Source: Terriglobia bacterium (GTDB taxonomy: Bacteria; Acidobacteriota; Terriglobia; Bryobacterales; Bryobacteraceae). From it: a stretch of 64,000 bases of DNA. The position numbers and the translations under genes were made by a program. Positions 1 through 8,566 of the stretch are shown one piece after another; position 1 is the first letter of the stretch, and each line of letters begins with the position of its first letter. The notes beneath the pieces were generated by a model. It ran no database searches. It had not been told where the DNA came from and saw nothing but the letters and a program-made list of their open reading frames with translations. The DNA is taken from positions 26,417-90,416 of the forward strand of contig JAJPIT010000003.1 in NCBI GenBank assembly GCA_021324615.1, read 5' to 3'.

Positions 1-155
1 GCGCGCAGAGCGAGCCCGGCGAGCGAAACGGGCAATCCCGCTTCCAGCGATGTCCGGGTGGGCGCGGAAAACCAGACGAACGCCGCCACCAGAAGAAATC
101 CGAAGGGCACGCGGAGCCTGGCCACCGCATCCGCATACGGCTTGGGAAAACTCAC
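1..155 (-). CDS. Isoprenylcysteine methyltransferase-like membrane protein, N-terminal part
   Basis: Only the first 51 codons are inside the window; the gene runs off the left edge. The proposed GTG start (155-153) overlaps the TGA of the upstream heptosyltransferase in a GTGA arrangement, the coupling seen repeatedly in this genome. The visible protein has a short polar start, then a hydrophobic segment RVPFGFLLVAAFVWFSAP, then a second apolar stretch ending GLALR. From memory this resembles the N-terminus of the isoprenylcysteine carboxyl methyltransferase (ICMT-like) membrane family; the catalytic C-terminal half is not visible, so the assignment is tentative. Position suggests co-transcription with the LPS core genes. 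Confidence 0.5.
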   Translation of the reverse strand, partial: MSFPKPYADAVARLRVPFGFLLVAAFVWFSAPTRTSLEAGLPVSLAGLALR

Positions 156-1090
156 GCCGGGCACACCGCCGCGGCCAGCGCCTCGGCGACCATGGCGGGC
201 GTGATGGCGCGCATGTCGTGATCGGGCGCGTTGCGCTTATACGTGGTGGAGGCGGCCGGGCTGCGCAGAACGCGCAGCGATCCGCCGTAGGGACCGTTGC
301 GCGCGGGATCGGTGGGGCCGAAAATGGCCACGCCGGGTTTTGACAGCGCGGCGGCCAGATGCATCGGGCCGCTATCCACGCCGACGACGGCATGCGCCAG
401 GCGCGTGGCGTGAATCAATCCCCGCAGCCCGGAAAGATGAACGTGCGCTCCGCGAATCGATTCCAGCGACGGCGCGGCTTCCGGCGGCCCGTTGACCACC
501 AGCGGCACGTCCAGGCGCGCGGCGAGTTCCTGGTAATATTCGACCGGCCATTGCTTCGATCCCCACCCGGCCAGGGGGCTGGCGAGCACGAATTTTTCCC
601 GCGGCAGCTCTCCTTCGGGGGATCCGGCCGGGATGGGGAAGACGCGCAGAAGGCTGGAGGCGCCGGCGGCTGCCGCCAGCTCCAGATTGCGCTCCACCAC
701 ATGAGCCGAGCCGGTGAGGATTTCGCTGGAATAGAACAGCGCTGCCCACCGCTCCCAGGCTTGCGACCGATGCAGCCCCACGATCCGGTCGGCGCGCGAG
801 GCCGCGGCCACCATCGCCGATTGCAGCAGGCCCTGAAAATCCACCGCCAGATCGAAGCGCCGCGCGCGGAGCTTGCGCCAGGCCCGGCGGATGCCCCGCA
901 CGGTGCGCTCCAGCGGGATCACCTCATCGACGAAAGGATTGCCTTCAAGCAGCGGCATCCATCGCGGCCGGATGACCCACGTCACATGGCTGCCGGGAAA
1001 ACCATGCTTCAGGCTGGCGGCCCCGGGGAGCGCGTGAATCACGTCGCCCATCGCGCCGAGCCTGACCACCAGGATGCGAAACGTGTCCAT
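152..1090 (-). CDS. waaC: Lipopolysaccharide heptosyltransferase I-like (GT9)
   Basis: Predicted GT-B glycosyltransferase of family 9, 312 aa, normal for heptosyltransferases. The N-terminus ILVVRLGAMGDVIHALP is the family signature for the acceptor-side nucleotide-fold loop, and the C-terminal half carries VGVDSGPMHLAAAL and AIFGPTDPARNGP, the conserved ADP-heptose binding segments. It should transfer L-glycero-D-manno-heptose to Kdo2-lipid A at the inner face of the cytoplasmic membrane. It lies 6 nt downstream of the small RfaE2-like gene and follows waaF in the same orientation, so the cluster probably forms one LPS-core operon. WaaC versus another GT9 member cannot be settled by eye; the pairing with a clear WaaF homologue favours WaaC. 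Confidence 0.85.
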   Translation of the reverse strand: MDTFRILVVRLGAMGDVIHALPGAASLKHGFPGSHVTWVIRPRWMPLLEGNPFVDEVIPLERTVRGIRRAWRKLRARRFDLAVDFQGLLQSAMVAAASRADRIVGLHRSQAWERWAALFYSSEILTGSAHVVERNLELAAAAGASSLLRVFPIPAGSPEGELPREKFVLASPLAGWGSKQWPVEYYQELAARLDVPLVVNGPPEAAPSLESIRGAHVHLSGLRGLIHATRLAHAVVGVDSGPMHLAAALSKPGVAIFGPTDPARNGPYGGSLRVLRSPAASTTYKRNAPDHDMRAITPAMVAEALAAAVCPA

Positions 1091-1096
1091 CCGGAT

Positions 1097-1444
1097 TTAC
1101 GACGCCGCGGCGGCTCTCTGCCGCTCGCGCACGCGCCGCGCCAGGCGCTGAAAACGCGCGGCGTCTTCCTGTTCGAAACAAATTTGCGGAGCGATGTTGG
1201 CTTCCGTTACGTAATCGACCACGCGAAGTCCGGCGACCAGCTCGGCACGCGCCCGCGAGGGAAGCAGCGGATCGGCCGGCGAGGCGATGGCGACCAGCAG
1301 CTTGGCCCCGCCCGGCTTGACCTGCGCCAGCCGTTCGGCGTGCTCGGCCAGCAGCGGGTCGAAATAGCCGCGGACCACGATGGCGCCGGCGGCGGCAAGA
1401 CGAAGCGCCTCCTGCTCGCCCACGATTTTAGTTCGCGTATCCAT
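1097..1444 (-). CDS. Degenerate RfaE2-like nucleotidyltransferase-fold protein
   Basis: 115-aa protein between two heptosyltransferase genes. Its start (TKIVGEQEALRL..., then VVRGYFDPLLAEHAERL) aligns with the ADP-heptose synthase adenylyltransferase domain (RfaE2/HldE C-terminal), whose usual motif is GCFDLLHVGHVRYL. Here the HxGH catalytic motif reads LAEH: the first His is Leu and the Gly is Glu, so catalysis is doubtful. The later LLVAIASPADPLLPSRARAELVAGLRVVDYV matches the next strands and helix. It is somewhat shorter than RfaE2 (about 160 aa) and ends in a basic tail. A regulatory or structural role in heptose metabolism is an inference; it could also be a decaying gene, although frame and codon use are intact. 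Confidence 0.7.
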   Translation of the reverse strand: MDTRTKIVGEQEALRLAAAGAIVVRGYFDPLLAEHAERLAQVKPGGAKLLVAIASPADPLLPSRARAELVAGLRVVDYVTEANIAPQICFEQEDAARFQRLARRVRERQRAAAAS

Positions 1445-1451
1445 CTTTCTC

Positions 1452-2459
1452 CTATTTGACCAGTTCGAGCGCGGCCCGCGCCACCCGCGCCGGCTCGACG
1501 CGCGTCATGCAGCGGTGATCAATGGGGCATTCGCGCTTGAGGCAGGGGCTGCACTCCACCGGCTCGCGAACGATGCGCGCCAGCGGTCCGGCCGGCCCCG
1601 TGGCGATCGGATCCGTCGCGCCGAAAACGGCCACCGTCGGCACGCCCAGCGCGGAGGCGATGTGCATGGCGCCGGAGTCATTGGTCAGATAAACGCGGCA
1701 GGCGGCGGCCAGATCGATAAATTCAGAAAGCGAGGTTTCTCCCGCGAAGTTCTTGACCGGACCGCGAATCGCCGCGGCCACGCCGGCGCACAGATCACGC
1801 TCGTCCTTCGATCCGAAGATGGCGACCGCCGCGCGGAGCTCGCCCGCAACCTGATTGGCCGCTTCGGCGAATCGCTCCGGGGGCCAGCGCTTGGCCGATC
1901 CGAACGCCGCGCCGGGGCTGACGCCGATCACCGTCTCGCCCAGGCCGAGCTTGCGAAATCGCCCGCGGCCCGCCTCGCGCGCCTCCCGCGCTCCCTCGAG
2001 CCGGATCGCGCCGCTTTCCGGAATCCGGTCCAAAATGCCGGCCCGCCGCAGCAGTTCCAGATAATAGAACCGCTCGTGCGGGCCTTTTGGCGGCGTCTGG
2101 ACCGCGCGCGTCAACAGAAAACCGCGCCCGTCGCGGGCGTAGCCGATCCGCTCCGGGATTTCCGCCAGGCAGGCGAGCGCCGCCGCCTCAAAGGCGTTCT
2201 GCAACAGAATCGCGGCATCGAAACCCTCGCGGCGCAGCGCGCGCGCGGCGCGAAATTTTTCAGTGAACGTACGGGCCGTGTAGGGAATCAGCCGGTTGCA
2301 GAACGGCTCCCTGCGATACAGATCCGCAACCCACGGTTTGGCCAGGATGGCGATCTCCGCGCGCGGAAATTTTTCGCGCAGAGCGCGCAGCGCCGGCAGC
2401 GACATCACCGCGTCGCCCACCCAATTGGTCGCCCGCACCAGAATTTTTTCAAATGGCAC
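1452..2459 (-). CDS. waaF: Lipopolysaccharide heptosyltransferase II
   Basis: 335-aa GT9 enzyme. The N-terminal KILVRATNWVGDAVMSLPAL is the WaaF signature; the C-terminal half has FIDLAAACRVYLTNDSGAMH and VAVFGATDPIATGP, the sugar-nucleotide site. A Cys-rich C-terminus (VECSPCLKRECPIDHRCM) is typical of WaaF. It adds the second heptose to the LPS inner core using ADP-heptose, acting at the cytoplasmic side of the inner membrane. It is first in the minus-strand LPS cluster; the next gene begins 7 nt after its stop. It is transcribed away from the nfeD-like gene, whose start lies about 50 nt away, so a divergent promoter region of about 50 nt lies between them. Confidence 0.9.
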   Translation of the reverse strand: MPFEKILVRATNWVGDAVMSLPALRALREKFPRAEIAILAKPWVADLYRREPFCNRLIPYTARTFTEKFRAARALRREGFDAAILLQNAFEAAALACLAEIPERIGYARDGRGFLLTRAVQTPPKGPHERFYYLELLRRAGILDRIPESGAIRLEGAREAREAGRGRFRKLGLGETVIGVSPGAAFGSAKRWPPERFAEAANQVAGELRAAVAIFGSKDERDLCAGVAAAIRGPVKNFAGETSLSEFIDLAAACRVYLTNDSGAMHIASALGVPTVAVFGATDPIATGPAGPLARIVREPVECSPCLKRECPIDHRCMTRVEPARVARAALELVK

Positions 2460-2506
2460 GTTCGTCTTCCAGGGTAACCCAGCGCTATTCTAGGTACGGG
2501 ACGCGT

Positions 2507-3775
2507 ATGAGCATCCGGGCCATGGTTCTGGCGTTCTCCGCCCTGCCGCTATGGGCGGCGCCGAAGATCATTGCCGTGAATGTCGACGGGATGATTCATC
2601 CGGTCACGGCGGAAATCCTCAAGCACGCGATCGCGGAAGCGGAGCGCGAAAACGCGGCGGCGGTCCTGCTGCGGCTGAACACGCCCGGCGGTCTGCTCGA
2701 CGCCAGCCGCGAGATCACCTCGGCGATGATCGCCTCGCGCGCGCCGGTGATCGCCTACGTCACCCCGAGCGGCGGCCGCGCGGCTTCGGCTGGATTCTTT
2801 CTGCTGGAAGCGGCCGATGTGGCGGCGATGGCGGCCGGCACCAATACCGGCGCGGCCTCGCCCGTGCTGCTCGAAGGCCAGATGGATGACGTGATGCGCA
2901 AGAAGGTCGAAAACGACGCCTCGGCCTGGCTGCGCAGCATCGTCCTCAAGCGCGGGCGCAACGCCGACGAAGCGGAAAAAGCGGTTCGCGAAGCCAAGTC
3001 GTGGACCGACAGGGAAGCCCTGAACGATCATCTGGCCGACCTGATCGAGCCGGATGAAGCGGCGCTGCTGGCCGCGCTCGACGGCCGCCGGATCACCCGC
3101 TTCGACGGGCGGACTGAGATCCTGCGCACGGCCGGGGCTGAGGTGGCGGCCTACGAGGAAACCGCGCGGGAGCGGATCATCGGCGCGGTCGCCGATCCGA
3201 ACCTCGCCTTCATTCTGCTGGTGCTCGGCGCGCTGGGCATCTACGTGGAGTTCAGCTCGCCGGGATTGATTCTGCCGGGGATCGCGGGCGCGATTCTGGT
3301 GCTGCTCGGATTGTCGGGGCTGGCGGTGCTGCCGATCAACTGGATCGGCGCGGCGCTGCTGATCCTGGCGATTGTGCTGTTCGCGCTGGAAGCGAAGTTC
3401 GCCTCGCACGGAATCCTGGGAGCCGGCGGCGCGGTTTCGATGATTTTGGGCGCGCTGCTGCTGATCAACGGCCCGCCGGAGCTGCGCATCCATCTTTCCA
3501 CCGCGCTGGCCGTGACGCTGCCCTTCGCGGCCATCACCATGTTTCTGGTGACGCTGGTGGTGCGTGCGCGGCGCAACAAGGCTCTGCTGGCCGACGGCGG
3601 CGTATTGAACGAGATCGGGCAGGCGCGGACGGCGCTCGATCCGGCGGGCAAGGTTTTCGTCCACGGAGAATATTGGGACGCCCTGTCGGATCAGCCGGTC
3701 CAGGCGGGTGCCGAAGTCCGCGTCGTCGCGCGGGATGGAATGAGGCTGAAAGTCGAGCCGGCGAAAAAGGATTAG
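2507..3775 (+). CDS. NfeD-family membrane-bound ClpP-class serine protease
   Basis: Start ATG 2507 is chosen because it yields a clean signal peptide (MSIRAMVLAFSALPLWAAP) and leaves room for a divergent promoter; an in-frame ATG at 2453 would overlap waaF. The 422-aa product has a periplasmic ClpP-like protease domain with RLNTPGGLLDASREI and the catalytic segment GGRAASAGFF (Ser about residue 94), then four to five transmembrane helices (about 240-370), then the OB-fold NfeD domain near the C-terminus (VFVHGEYWDALSD). This is the long NfeD/STOPP type. Such proteins usually pair with a stomatin/SPFH protein, and none is next to it here. Role in membrane-protein quality control is inferred from the family. 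Confidence 0.88.
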   Translation: MSIRAMVLAFSALPLWAAPKIIAVNVDGMIHPVTAEILKHAIAEAERENAAAVLLRLNTPGGLLDASREITSAMIASRAPVIAYVTPSGGRAASAGFFLLEAADVAAMAAGTNTGAASPVLLEGQMDDVMRKKVENDASAWLRSIVLKRGRNADEAEKAVREAKSWTDREALNDHLADLIEPDEAALLAALDGRRITRFDGRTEILRTAGAEVAAYEETARERIIGAVADPNLAFILLVLGALGIYVEFSSPGLILPGIAGAILVLLGLSGLAVLPINWIGAALLILAIVLFALEAKFASHGILGAGGAVSMILGALLLINGPPELRIHLSTALAVTLPFAAITMFLVTLVVRARRNKALLADGGVLNEIGQARTALDPAGKVFVHGEYWDALSDQPVQAGAEVRVVARDGMRLKVEPAKKD

Positions 3776-3782
3776 CTGCTTT

Positions 3783-3807
3783 CCGGCGGTCTCGCTAGGG
3801 CCGCCGG
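3783..3807. terminator. Hairpin between convergent genes
   Basis: Perfect 7-bp inverted repeat CCGGCGG (3783-3789) / CCGCCGG (3801-3807) with an 11-nt loop between the convergent nfeD-like and S41 peptidase genes, overlapping the S41 stop codon. There is no U-tract on either strand, so it may be only a weak or bidirectional terminator. Confidence 0.35.
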
Positions 3808-5252
3808 GCGAGTTTCTTCAGCGCTTCCTGCACCACCGGATCGCGCTGCAACTCGATCCGGTCGCCGGCGGCGACACTGACGCCGAGGGTGAGAATTTCC
3901 TGCTTCAGCCGGCTCTGGATCCAATCGCGATGGCTCAGCCATTCATTCACTCCGGGCTGGATGCGGCGTTCGGAAAGAAATGTCTTCAGCTCATCCAGCA
4001 TCTGCGGGGTCACTTCGAAATCTTCCTTCACCTGGTGCGAGCGGATATACTCGCCCGCGAACACGGTAAGCGATCCGCTGGCGTCCAGCACCATTTTCAG
4101 GCGGTCCATTTCGGGCGGCGGAACGACTTCATCGGGCTGGATGCCGCCTCCGCCGCGCACCGGCCGGCCGGAGTCGGTTTTATAAACCCCATTCAGCGCG
4201 CGCGTCGGCTCCTCGAGCGTGCCGCCCTGGAGCGGATGCTGGATGGAGCGGCCGCTCGGGGTGTAATAAAACGCGACGGTGAGCGCGACGCCGGTGTCGT
4301 GCGACAGCGGATAGACGCTCTGCACCAGTCCTTTTCCGTAGCTGGGCTCGCCCAGCACGAGGGCGCGGTCGTGATCCTGCAAGGCGCCGGTGACGATCTC
4401 GGAGGCGCTGGCGGTTCTGGCGTTGATCAGAACGGCGAGCGGAAACTGGTAGGGCTTGGCGTCCTTGGCGACGCGCACCTCTTCCGTCTTCTTGGTGCGG
4501 CCCTTCACCGTGAAAATCAACTGATCCGGCTGGAGGAACAGGGACGCCGTCTCCACCGCCGCCTCCACGGCTCCGCCCGGATTATTGCGCAGATCGAGAA
4601 TCAGCCCTTTCAGTTTTTCGCCGCCGAGTTTTTCGATCGTCTCCCGGATCAACTTGCCGGTGTTCTCGTCAAAGCTGGTGACGCGCAGGTAGCCGATATC
4701 GCCGTCCAGGGTGAAGGACCGGTCGACGCTGGGCGACTGCATGATCTCCGGCGTCAGCGTCATTTCCAGCAGCTTCGCGTTTCCCGGGCGCCGGACCAGA
4801 ATCGACGCCGGCCGTTGCCGCGCCTGGCCCAGCAGTTGCACCAACTGCTCGAATTCCAGCCGCGCCAGAACGTACCCGTTAATCGCCAGAATCTCGTCGC
4901 CGGGCGAAAGTCCGGCCTTGGCGGAGGGAGTGCCCGGCAGGGCTTGCAGCACGATCACCCGCCCGGGCAGAACGCTGACGATGCTGCCGAATCCCTTCTG
5001 CTCGCTTTTTTCCATCTGCTTCAACTGCGCGAACTGATCGGGATCGAAAAATGTCGAGTGGGGATCGAGCGTGCGCAGCATCCCGGGAATCGCGCCCTGA
5101 TAAAAGGCGACAGCGGGATCCACCGGATCGGCCTCCTGTTCGCTGGCGGCTACGAATACGTCGATGACCTTTTTCAGATCGGCCGCGGTCTTGCCGGCCG
5201 GGTCGGGATTGTCGGCGGCGAGAATACAAAGGAGCAGCGCGTGAAGGAGCAT
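3795..5252 (-). CDS. S41 family C-terminal processing peptidase with PDZ domain
   Basis: 485-aa secreted or periplasmic protease of the CtpA/Prc family. A short hydrophobic signal (MLLHALLLCILAA) is followed by a helical N-terminal region, a PDZ domain at about 85-165 (KAGLSPGDEILAINGY), and the S41 core with LKGLILDLRNNPGGAVEAA, the nucleophile segment INARTASASEIVTGAL and the general-base Lys in GEPSYGKGLVQS. The catalytic Ser/Lys dyad is complete. Family members process C-termini of envelope proteins or peptidoglycan hydrolases. It is transcribed from the same strand as ddl, whose stop lies 8 nt upstream of its start, so the arginase-ddl-peptidase genes may be one operon. Confidence 0.9.
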   Translation of the reverse strand: MLLHALLLCILAADNPDPAGKTAADLKKVIDVFVAASEQEADPVDPAVAFYQGAIPGMLRTLDPHSTFFDPDQFAQLKQMEKSEQKGFGSIVSVLPGRVIVLQALPGTPSAKAGLSPGDEILAINGYVLARLEFEQLVQLLGQARQRPASILVRRPGNAKLLEMTLTPEIMQSPSVDRSFTLDGDIGYLRVTSFDENTGKLIRETIEKLGGEKLKGLILDLRNNPGGAVEAAVETASLFLQPDQLIFTVKGRTKKTEEVRVAKDAKPYQFPLAVLINARTASASEIVTGALQDHDRALVLGEPSYGKGLVQSVYPLSHDTGVALTVAFYYTPSGRSIQHPLQGGTLEEPTRALNGVYKTDSGRPVRGGGGIQPDEVVPPPEMDRLKMVLDASGSLTVFAGEYIRSHQVKEDFEVTPQMLDELKTFLSERRIQPGVNEWLSHRDWIQSRLKQEILTLGVSVAAGDRIELQRDPVVQEALKKLARRP

Positions 5253-5260
5253 GAGGGAAC

Positions 5261-6238
5261 CTACCGGCTGTAACGCGTCGACTGCTTTTGCCGATGCCGC
5301 TCGACCGCCAGCTCAATCAGCCGGTCGATCAGCTTCGGATAGGCGAGGCCGCTCGCTTCCCACATTTTCGGATACATGCTGATGGATGTAAACCCGGGAA
5401 TGGTGTTGATCTCGTTGATAAAGAATCTGCCCGTCGCTTCCTCCATCAGAAAATCGACGCGCGCCATGCCTTCGCAATCCACCGCCCGGTAGCATTCGAC
5501 CGCGAGGCGCTGCACTTCGGCGGTTTGCTTCGGCGATAAATGCGCGGGCAGAACTGTTTCCGCCTGATTGAGAAGATATTTGTCCTCGTAATCGTAAAAC
5601 TCGCGCGAGGGAAGAATTTCGCAGGGGACCGCCGCGACGGGGTCGTCGTTTCCCAGCACGGAGCACTCAAATTCCCGGCCCTTTATGCCTCGCTCGATCA
5701 GGATTTTCCGGTCGAATTGCGCGGCCAGCTCCAGCGCGGCGGCCAGTTCCTCGCAATTTTTCGCCTTGGAAATTCCCACCGAAGATCCCAAGTTCGCCGG
5801 TTTGACGAATACCGGAAAGGGGAGTTTTCCGCAGAGCTCGCGCGGGTCGAACCGGCCGCGGCGCACCGCCACATAATCGGCGACGGGCAGACCGCGTTCC
5901 CGCATCAGCCGCTTCATGACTTCCTTATCCATGGAAACCGCCGAGGCGAGCACGCCCGCGCCGACGTAGGGGAGATCCGCCAGTTCGAGCAGACCCTGCA
6001 CGGTTCCATCCTCGCCGAAGGTGCCGTGCAGCACGGGAAAGACGACGTCGATTCCGGGATTTCCGCCAGGCTCGGGCCGGATTGCGCGCGGCTCCCAGCG
6101 GCCGTCCTTGGTGATGAAGATCGGCTCGACCTCGTAGCGCTGGCGGTCGAGCGCCGCCAGGATCGATTCGGCCGAGCGCAGCGACACCTCGTGTTCGCCG
6201 GTCCGTCCTCCATAAATCACCGCGACTCTGGTCTTCAC
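5261..6238 (-). CDS. ddl: D-alanine--D-alanine ligase
   Basis: ATP-grasp ligase that makes D-Ala-D-Ala for peptidoglycan precursors in the cytoplasm. The start is the GTG at 6238-6236, which overlaps the arginase TGA (GTGA) and gives VKTRVAVIYGGRTGEHEVSL, the canonical N-terminal fold. The 325-aa product has PVLHGTFGEDGTVQG, PFPVFVKPANLGSSVGISKA, and the metal/ATP segment ARVDFLMEEATGRFFINEIN with the final GFTSISMYPKMWEASGL, all diagnostic of Ddl. The open frame continues upstream without a stop to about 6802, but that part is antisense to arginase and has no family signal. Coupled translation with arginase is unusual. Confidence 0.95.
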   Translation of the reverse strand: MKTRVAVIYGGRTGEHEVSLRSAESILAALDRQRYEVEPIFITKDGRWEPRAIRPEPGGNPGIDVVFPVLHGTFGEDGTVQGLLELADLPYVGAGVLASAVSMDKEVMKRLMRERGLPVADYVAVRRGRFDPRELCGKLPFPVFVKPANLGSSVGISKAKNCEELAAALELAAQFDRKILIERGIKGREFECSVLGNDDPVAAVPCEILPSREFYDYEDKYLLNQAETVLPAHLSPKQTAEVQRLAVECYRAVDCEGMARVDFLMEEATGRFFINEINTIPGFTSISMYPKMWEASGLAYPKLIDRLIELAVERHRQKQSTRYSR

Positions 6239-7149
6239 AAAATTCTCTTTCCCATCGCCGACATGATCAGTTCGACGGCTAACAGCGCCGTGCGGTTGGC
6301 TTCGTCGATCACCGGATTCACTTCCACCATCTCCATGGAGACCATCCGGCGCGAATCGTTTACGATCTCCATGGCCAGATGGGCTTCGCGGTAGGTGATC
6401 CCCCCGCGCACCGGCGTGCCGACCCCGGGCGCCTCCTGGGGGTCCACCGCGTCCATATCGAAAGACAGATGGAATCCGGCGGCGCCGCGCGCGGCGTGTT
6501 CGATGGCTTCCTGCATGACGCTGCGCAGGCCGCGCTCGTCGATATCGCGCATGGTGAAGGCGTGCACGCCGGCGCCGCGCACGTTTTGCCGCTCGATTTC
6601 GTCCACGCTGCGCAAGCCCACGATGGCGACCGAGGCGGGTTCGACCTTGGGCGCGAATCCGCCGAGCTCGGTCAACTCCGGCGCGCCGAATCCGACCAAG
6701 GCCGCCAGCGGCATGCCGTGGACGTTGCCGCTGGGGCTCGACTCGGGCGTGTTCATATCGGCGTGCGCATCCACCCAGATCAGTCCGATCTTTTCCCCGC
6801 ACCCGCGAAAATGAGCGGCCACGCCGGCGACCGTTCCCATCGCCACCGAATGATCGCCGCCCAGCACCAGCGGCACGCGCCCTTCCTCGATGGCGCCGCG
6901 AACCATCTGCGCCAGCCGCGCGCAGGTGTGCGCGATCTGCGGAAGATAGCGCGCATTGGCCGGTCCCACCGGCAGTTTTTCCGGCTGCTCCACCGCGATA
7001 TTTCCCAGATCCTCGACTTCATAGCCGAGCGAGGCCAGTTTTTCGTTCAGTCCGGCCAGGCGCATCGCCGAGGGCCCCATGTCGACGCCGCGGCGGCCGG
7101 CGCCAAGATCCATCGGCGCTCCGATAATGGCGACATGAGATTGACGCAT
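6235..7149 (-). CDS. rocF: Arginase
   Basis: 304-aa ureohydrolase converting arginine to ornithine and urea. Manganese-ligand motifs are all present: GGDHS near residue 98, WVDAHADMNTPESSPSGNVH, and SFDMDAVDPQEAPG near residue 230. The SPSGNxHGMP segment is characteristic of arginase rather than agmatinase or formimidoylglutamase. Its stop overlaps the ddl start by 4 nt. Arginine catabolism links to the proline/glutamate pools, and a hutF/M20 cluster elsewhere in the window is also amino-acid catabolic. It is divergent from rpsT, 96 nt away. Confidence 0.93.
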   Translation of the reverse strand: MRQSHVAIIGAPMDLGAGRRGVDMGPSAMRLAGLNEKLASLGYEVEDLGNIAVEQPEKLPVGPANARYLPQIAHTCARLAQMVRGAIEEGRVPLVLGGDHSVAMGTVAGVAAHFRGCGEKIGLIWVDAHADMNTPESSPSGNVHGMPLAALVGFGAPELTELGGFAPKVEPASVAIVGLRSVDEIERQNVRGAGVHAFTMRDIDERGLRSVMQEAIEHAARGAAGFHLSFDMDAVDPQEAPGVGTPVRGGITYREAHLAMEIVNDSRRMVSMEMVEVNPVIDEANRTALLAVELIMSAMGKRIL

Positions 7150-7245
7150 GGCGGGCCGGATCGAGGGCGAACTTTCATTATAAACGCACGCCTCGGTGAG
7201 GCCGGTTGACGCCGCCGGCTCGCCTGCGATAAATTAAAGATTCCG

Positions 7246-7518
7246 ATGGCTAATACTGTATCCGCGCTCAAACGTGTGCGCATCGCCGAGCGGCGGACGG
7301 CAATCAACCGCACCCGCCGCAGGCGCCTTCGTCACCAGATCCGCGCCATGCGCCGGCTTCTCGACGCCAAGGACGCCAACGCGGCCGCCGCTCTGGCGCC
7401 GAAGACGTTTTCTCTCATCGACCGCTCCGCCAAGTGGGGCATCATCAAAAAGAATACCGCGGCGCGTTATAAGAGCCGCCTGACTCTCCGCCTGCGCAAA
7501 CTCACGGTCGCGGCCTGA
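7246..7518 (+). CDS. rpsT: 30S ribosomal protein S20
   Basis: 90-aa very basic protein beginning [22 protein letters not shown] and ending in an Ala/Lys/Arg helix, the expected length and composition of bS20, which binds 16S rRNA during 30S assembly. It is monocistronic: arginase is divergent upstream and holA convergent 16 nt downstream. Upstream sequence contains TTGACG at 7206-7211 and an AT-rich GATAAATTAAAGA just before the start; the leader would be very short and there is only a weak purine run (AAAGA) as ribosome-binding site. Confidence 0.95.
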   Translation: MANTVSALKRVRIAERRTAINRTRRRRLRHQIRAMRRLLDAKDANAAAALAPKTFSLIDRSAKWGIIKKNTAARYKSRLTLRLRKLTVAA

Positions 7519-7534
7519 TCCGCGCGGCCGGAAC

Positions 7535-8566
7535 TTACCGGGTCAGCGCGAAGATCATCTCCTCCATCACCAGGCGGTCGTCCGGACGCGCCTCCCGCAG
7601 GGCCCGGTCCGCCTCAAACACCTTCACGATGGCGTGTTTCAGCCGCTCTTGGGGAAACGCCTGGACGGTCTGTTCGATTTCGCGGGCGCGCTGCGGCCAC
7701 ATTCGCACGCCCAGGCGGGTAAAGTGCGCCTGGATCTGCGGCGCGCTGCGCAGGCCCGCCTCGCGCGCCGCCAGCGCCATGCGGAACTGCGCCGCCAGAA
7801 AGCCCAGCGCCAGCGGCATATACTCGCCGCCGCGGGAGAGCGCGTCCAGAATCTCCAGCGCGCGCGCGCGATCGCCGCGGCCCAGCGCCGCCACCAGCGC
7901 GAAGATGGTCGACGATTGCGCGTCGGCGACCAGAGTTTCGATATCTTCGGCGGCTACCTTCCGCGCTCCGGCAAACAGCCGCAGTTTTTCGATCTCGACG
8001 GCGGTTCGCGCCAGGTCGCCGGCGGTGGCTTCCAGCAGCAACGCCAGTTCCGCCGGACCGATCTGCAATCCCGCCTCGCGCGCCATCTGCTGCGCCGCCG
8101 CGCGCGCCGCTTCGGGCGAATACGGATGGAACTCGACCGTGGCCGGAATCGCGGAATAAAATTTCCGCACGCGCTCCATCTTCGGTTTGTCGTCGCCCTC
8201 GAAGCCGTAGCGGCTGCATTCGATCACCACCACCGTTGCCGGCGGCGCCTCCCGCAGATATTCGGCGAGCGCGGGCGCGGCGGCCTCGGCGTCCCCGCGC
8301 GGAATGGCGGCTTCCGCGCTGGAAATCCAGATCACGCGGCGGGAGGCGAACAACGATAACGACCGCGCGTCGTCCAGCGCCGAGGCGAGCGTTTCCTCAT
8401 CCAGATCATGATGGGAAAAACCCGATTGGCGATCCCCGGCGCCCAGCGCCGCCTCAAGCAGCGCCCGCCGCGCGCGCTCCCGCTGAAACGGTTCCTTGCC
8501 CAGAAACAGGTAGGCCGCCTCCGGGCCGTGCCGGGCGAGGCGCTCCAAAAATTGGTCCGCAGTCAT
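7535..8566 (-). CDS. holA: DNA polymerase III subunit delta
   Basis: 343-aa clamp-loader subunit. The N-terminus (FLERLARHGPEAAYLFLGKEPFQRERARRAL) and SLFASRRVIWIS are the HolA pattern; the central AAA-like region lacks Walker motifs, as expected for delta, and the C-terminal third (FALVAALGRGDRARALEILDAL, then FRMALAAREAG) is the collar domain. It opens the beta clamp for loading. It is the last gene of a five-gene minus-strand run and its start overlaps the lptE stop by 1 nt, the lptE-holA order found in many Gram-negatives. Confidence 0.9.
   Translation of the reverse strand: MTADQFLERLARHGPEAAYLFLGKEPFQRERARRALLEAALGAGDRQSGFSHHDLDEETLASALDDARSLSLFASRRVIWISSAEAAIPRGDAEAAAPALAEYLREAPPATVVVIECSRYGFEGDDKPKMERVRKFYSAIPATVEFHPYSPEAARAAAQQMAREAGLQIGPAELALLLEATAGDLARTAVEIEKLRLFAGARKVAAEDIETLVADAQSSTIFALVAALGRGDRARALEILDALSRGGEYMPLALGFLAAQFRMALAAREAGLRSAPQIQAHFTRLGVRMWPQRAREIEQTVQAFPQERLKHAIVKVFEADRALREARPDDRLVMEEMIFALTR

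Noticed and set aside
5261..6802. A continuous open frame joining ddl to a 560-nt upstream extension.
   Set aside because: The extension is antisense to arginase, has no family resemblance, and the real ddl start is the GTG overlapping the arginase stop.
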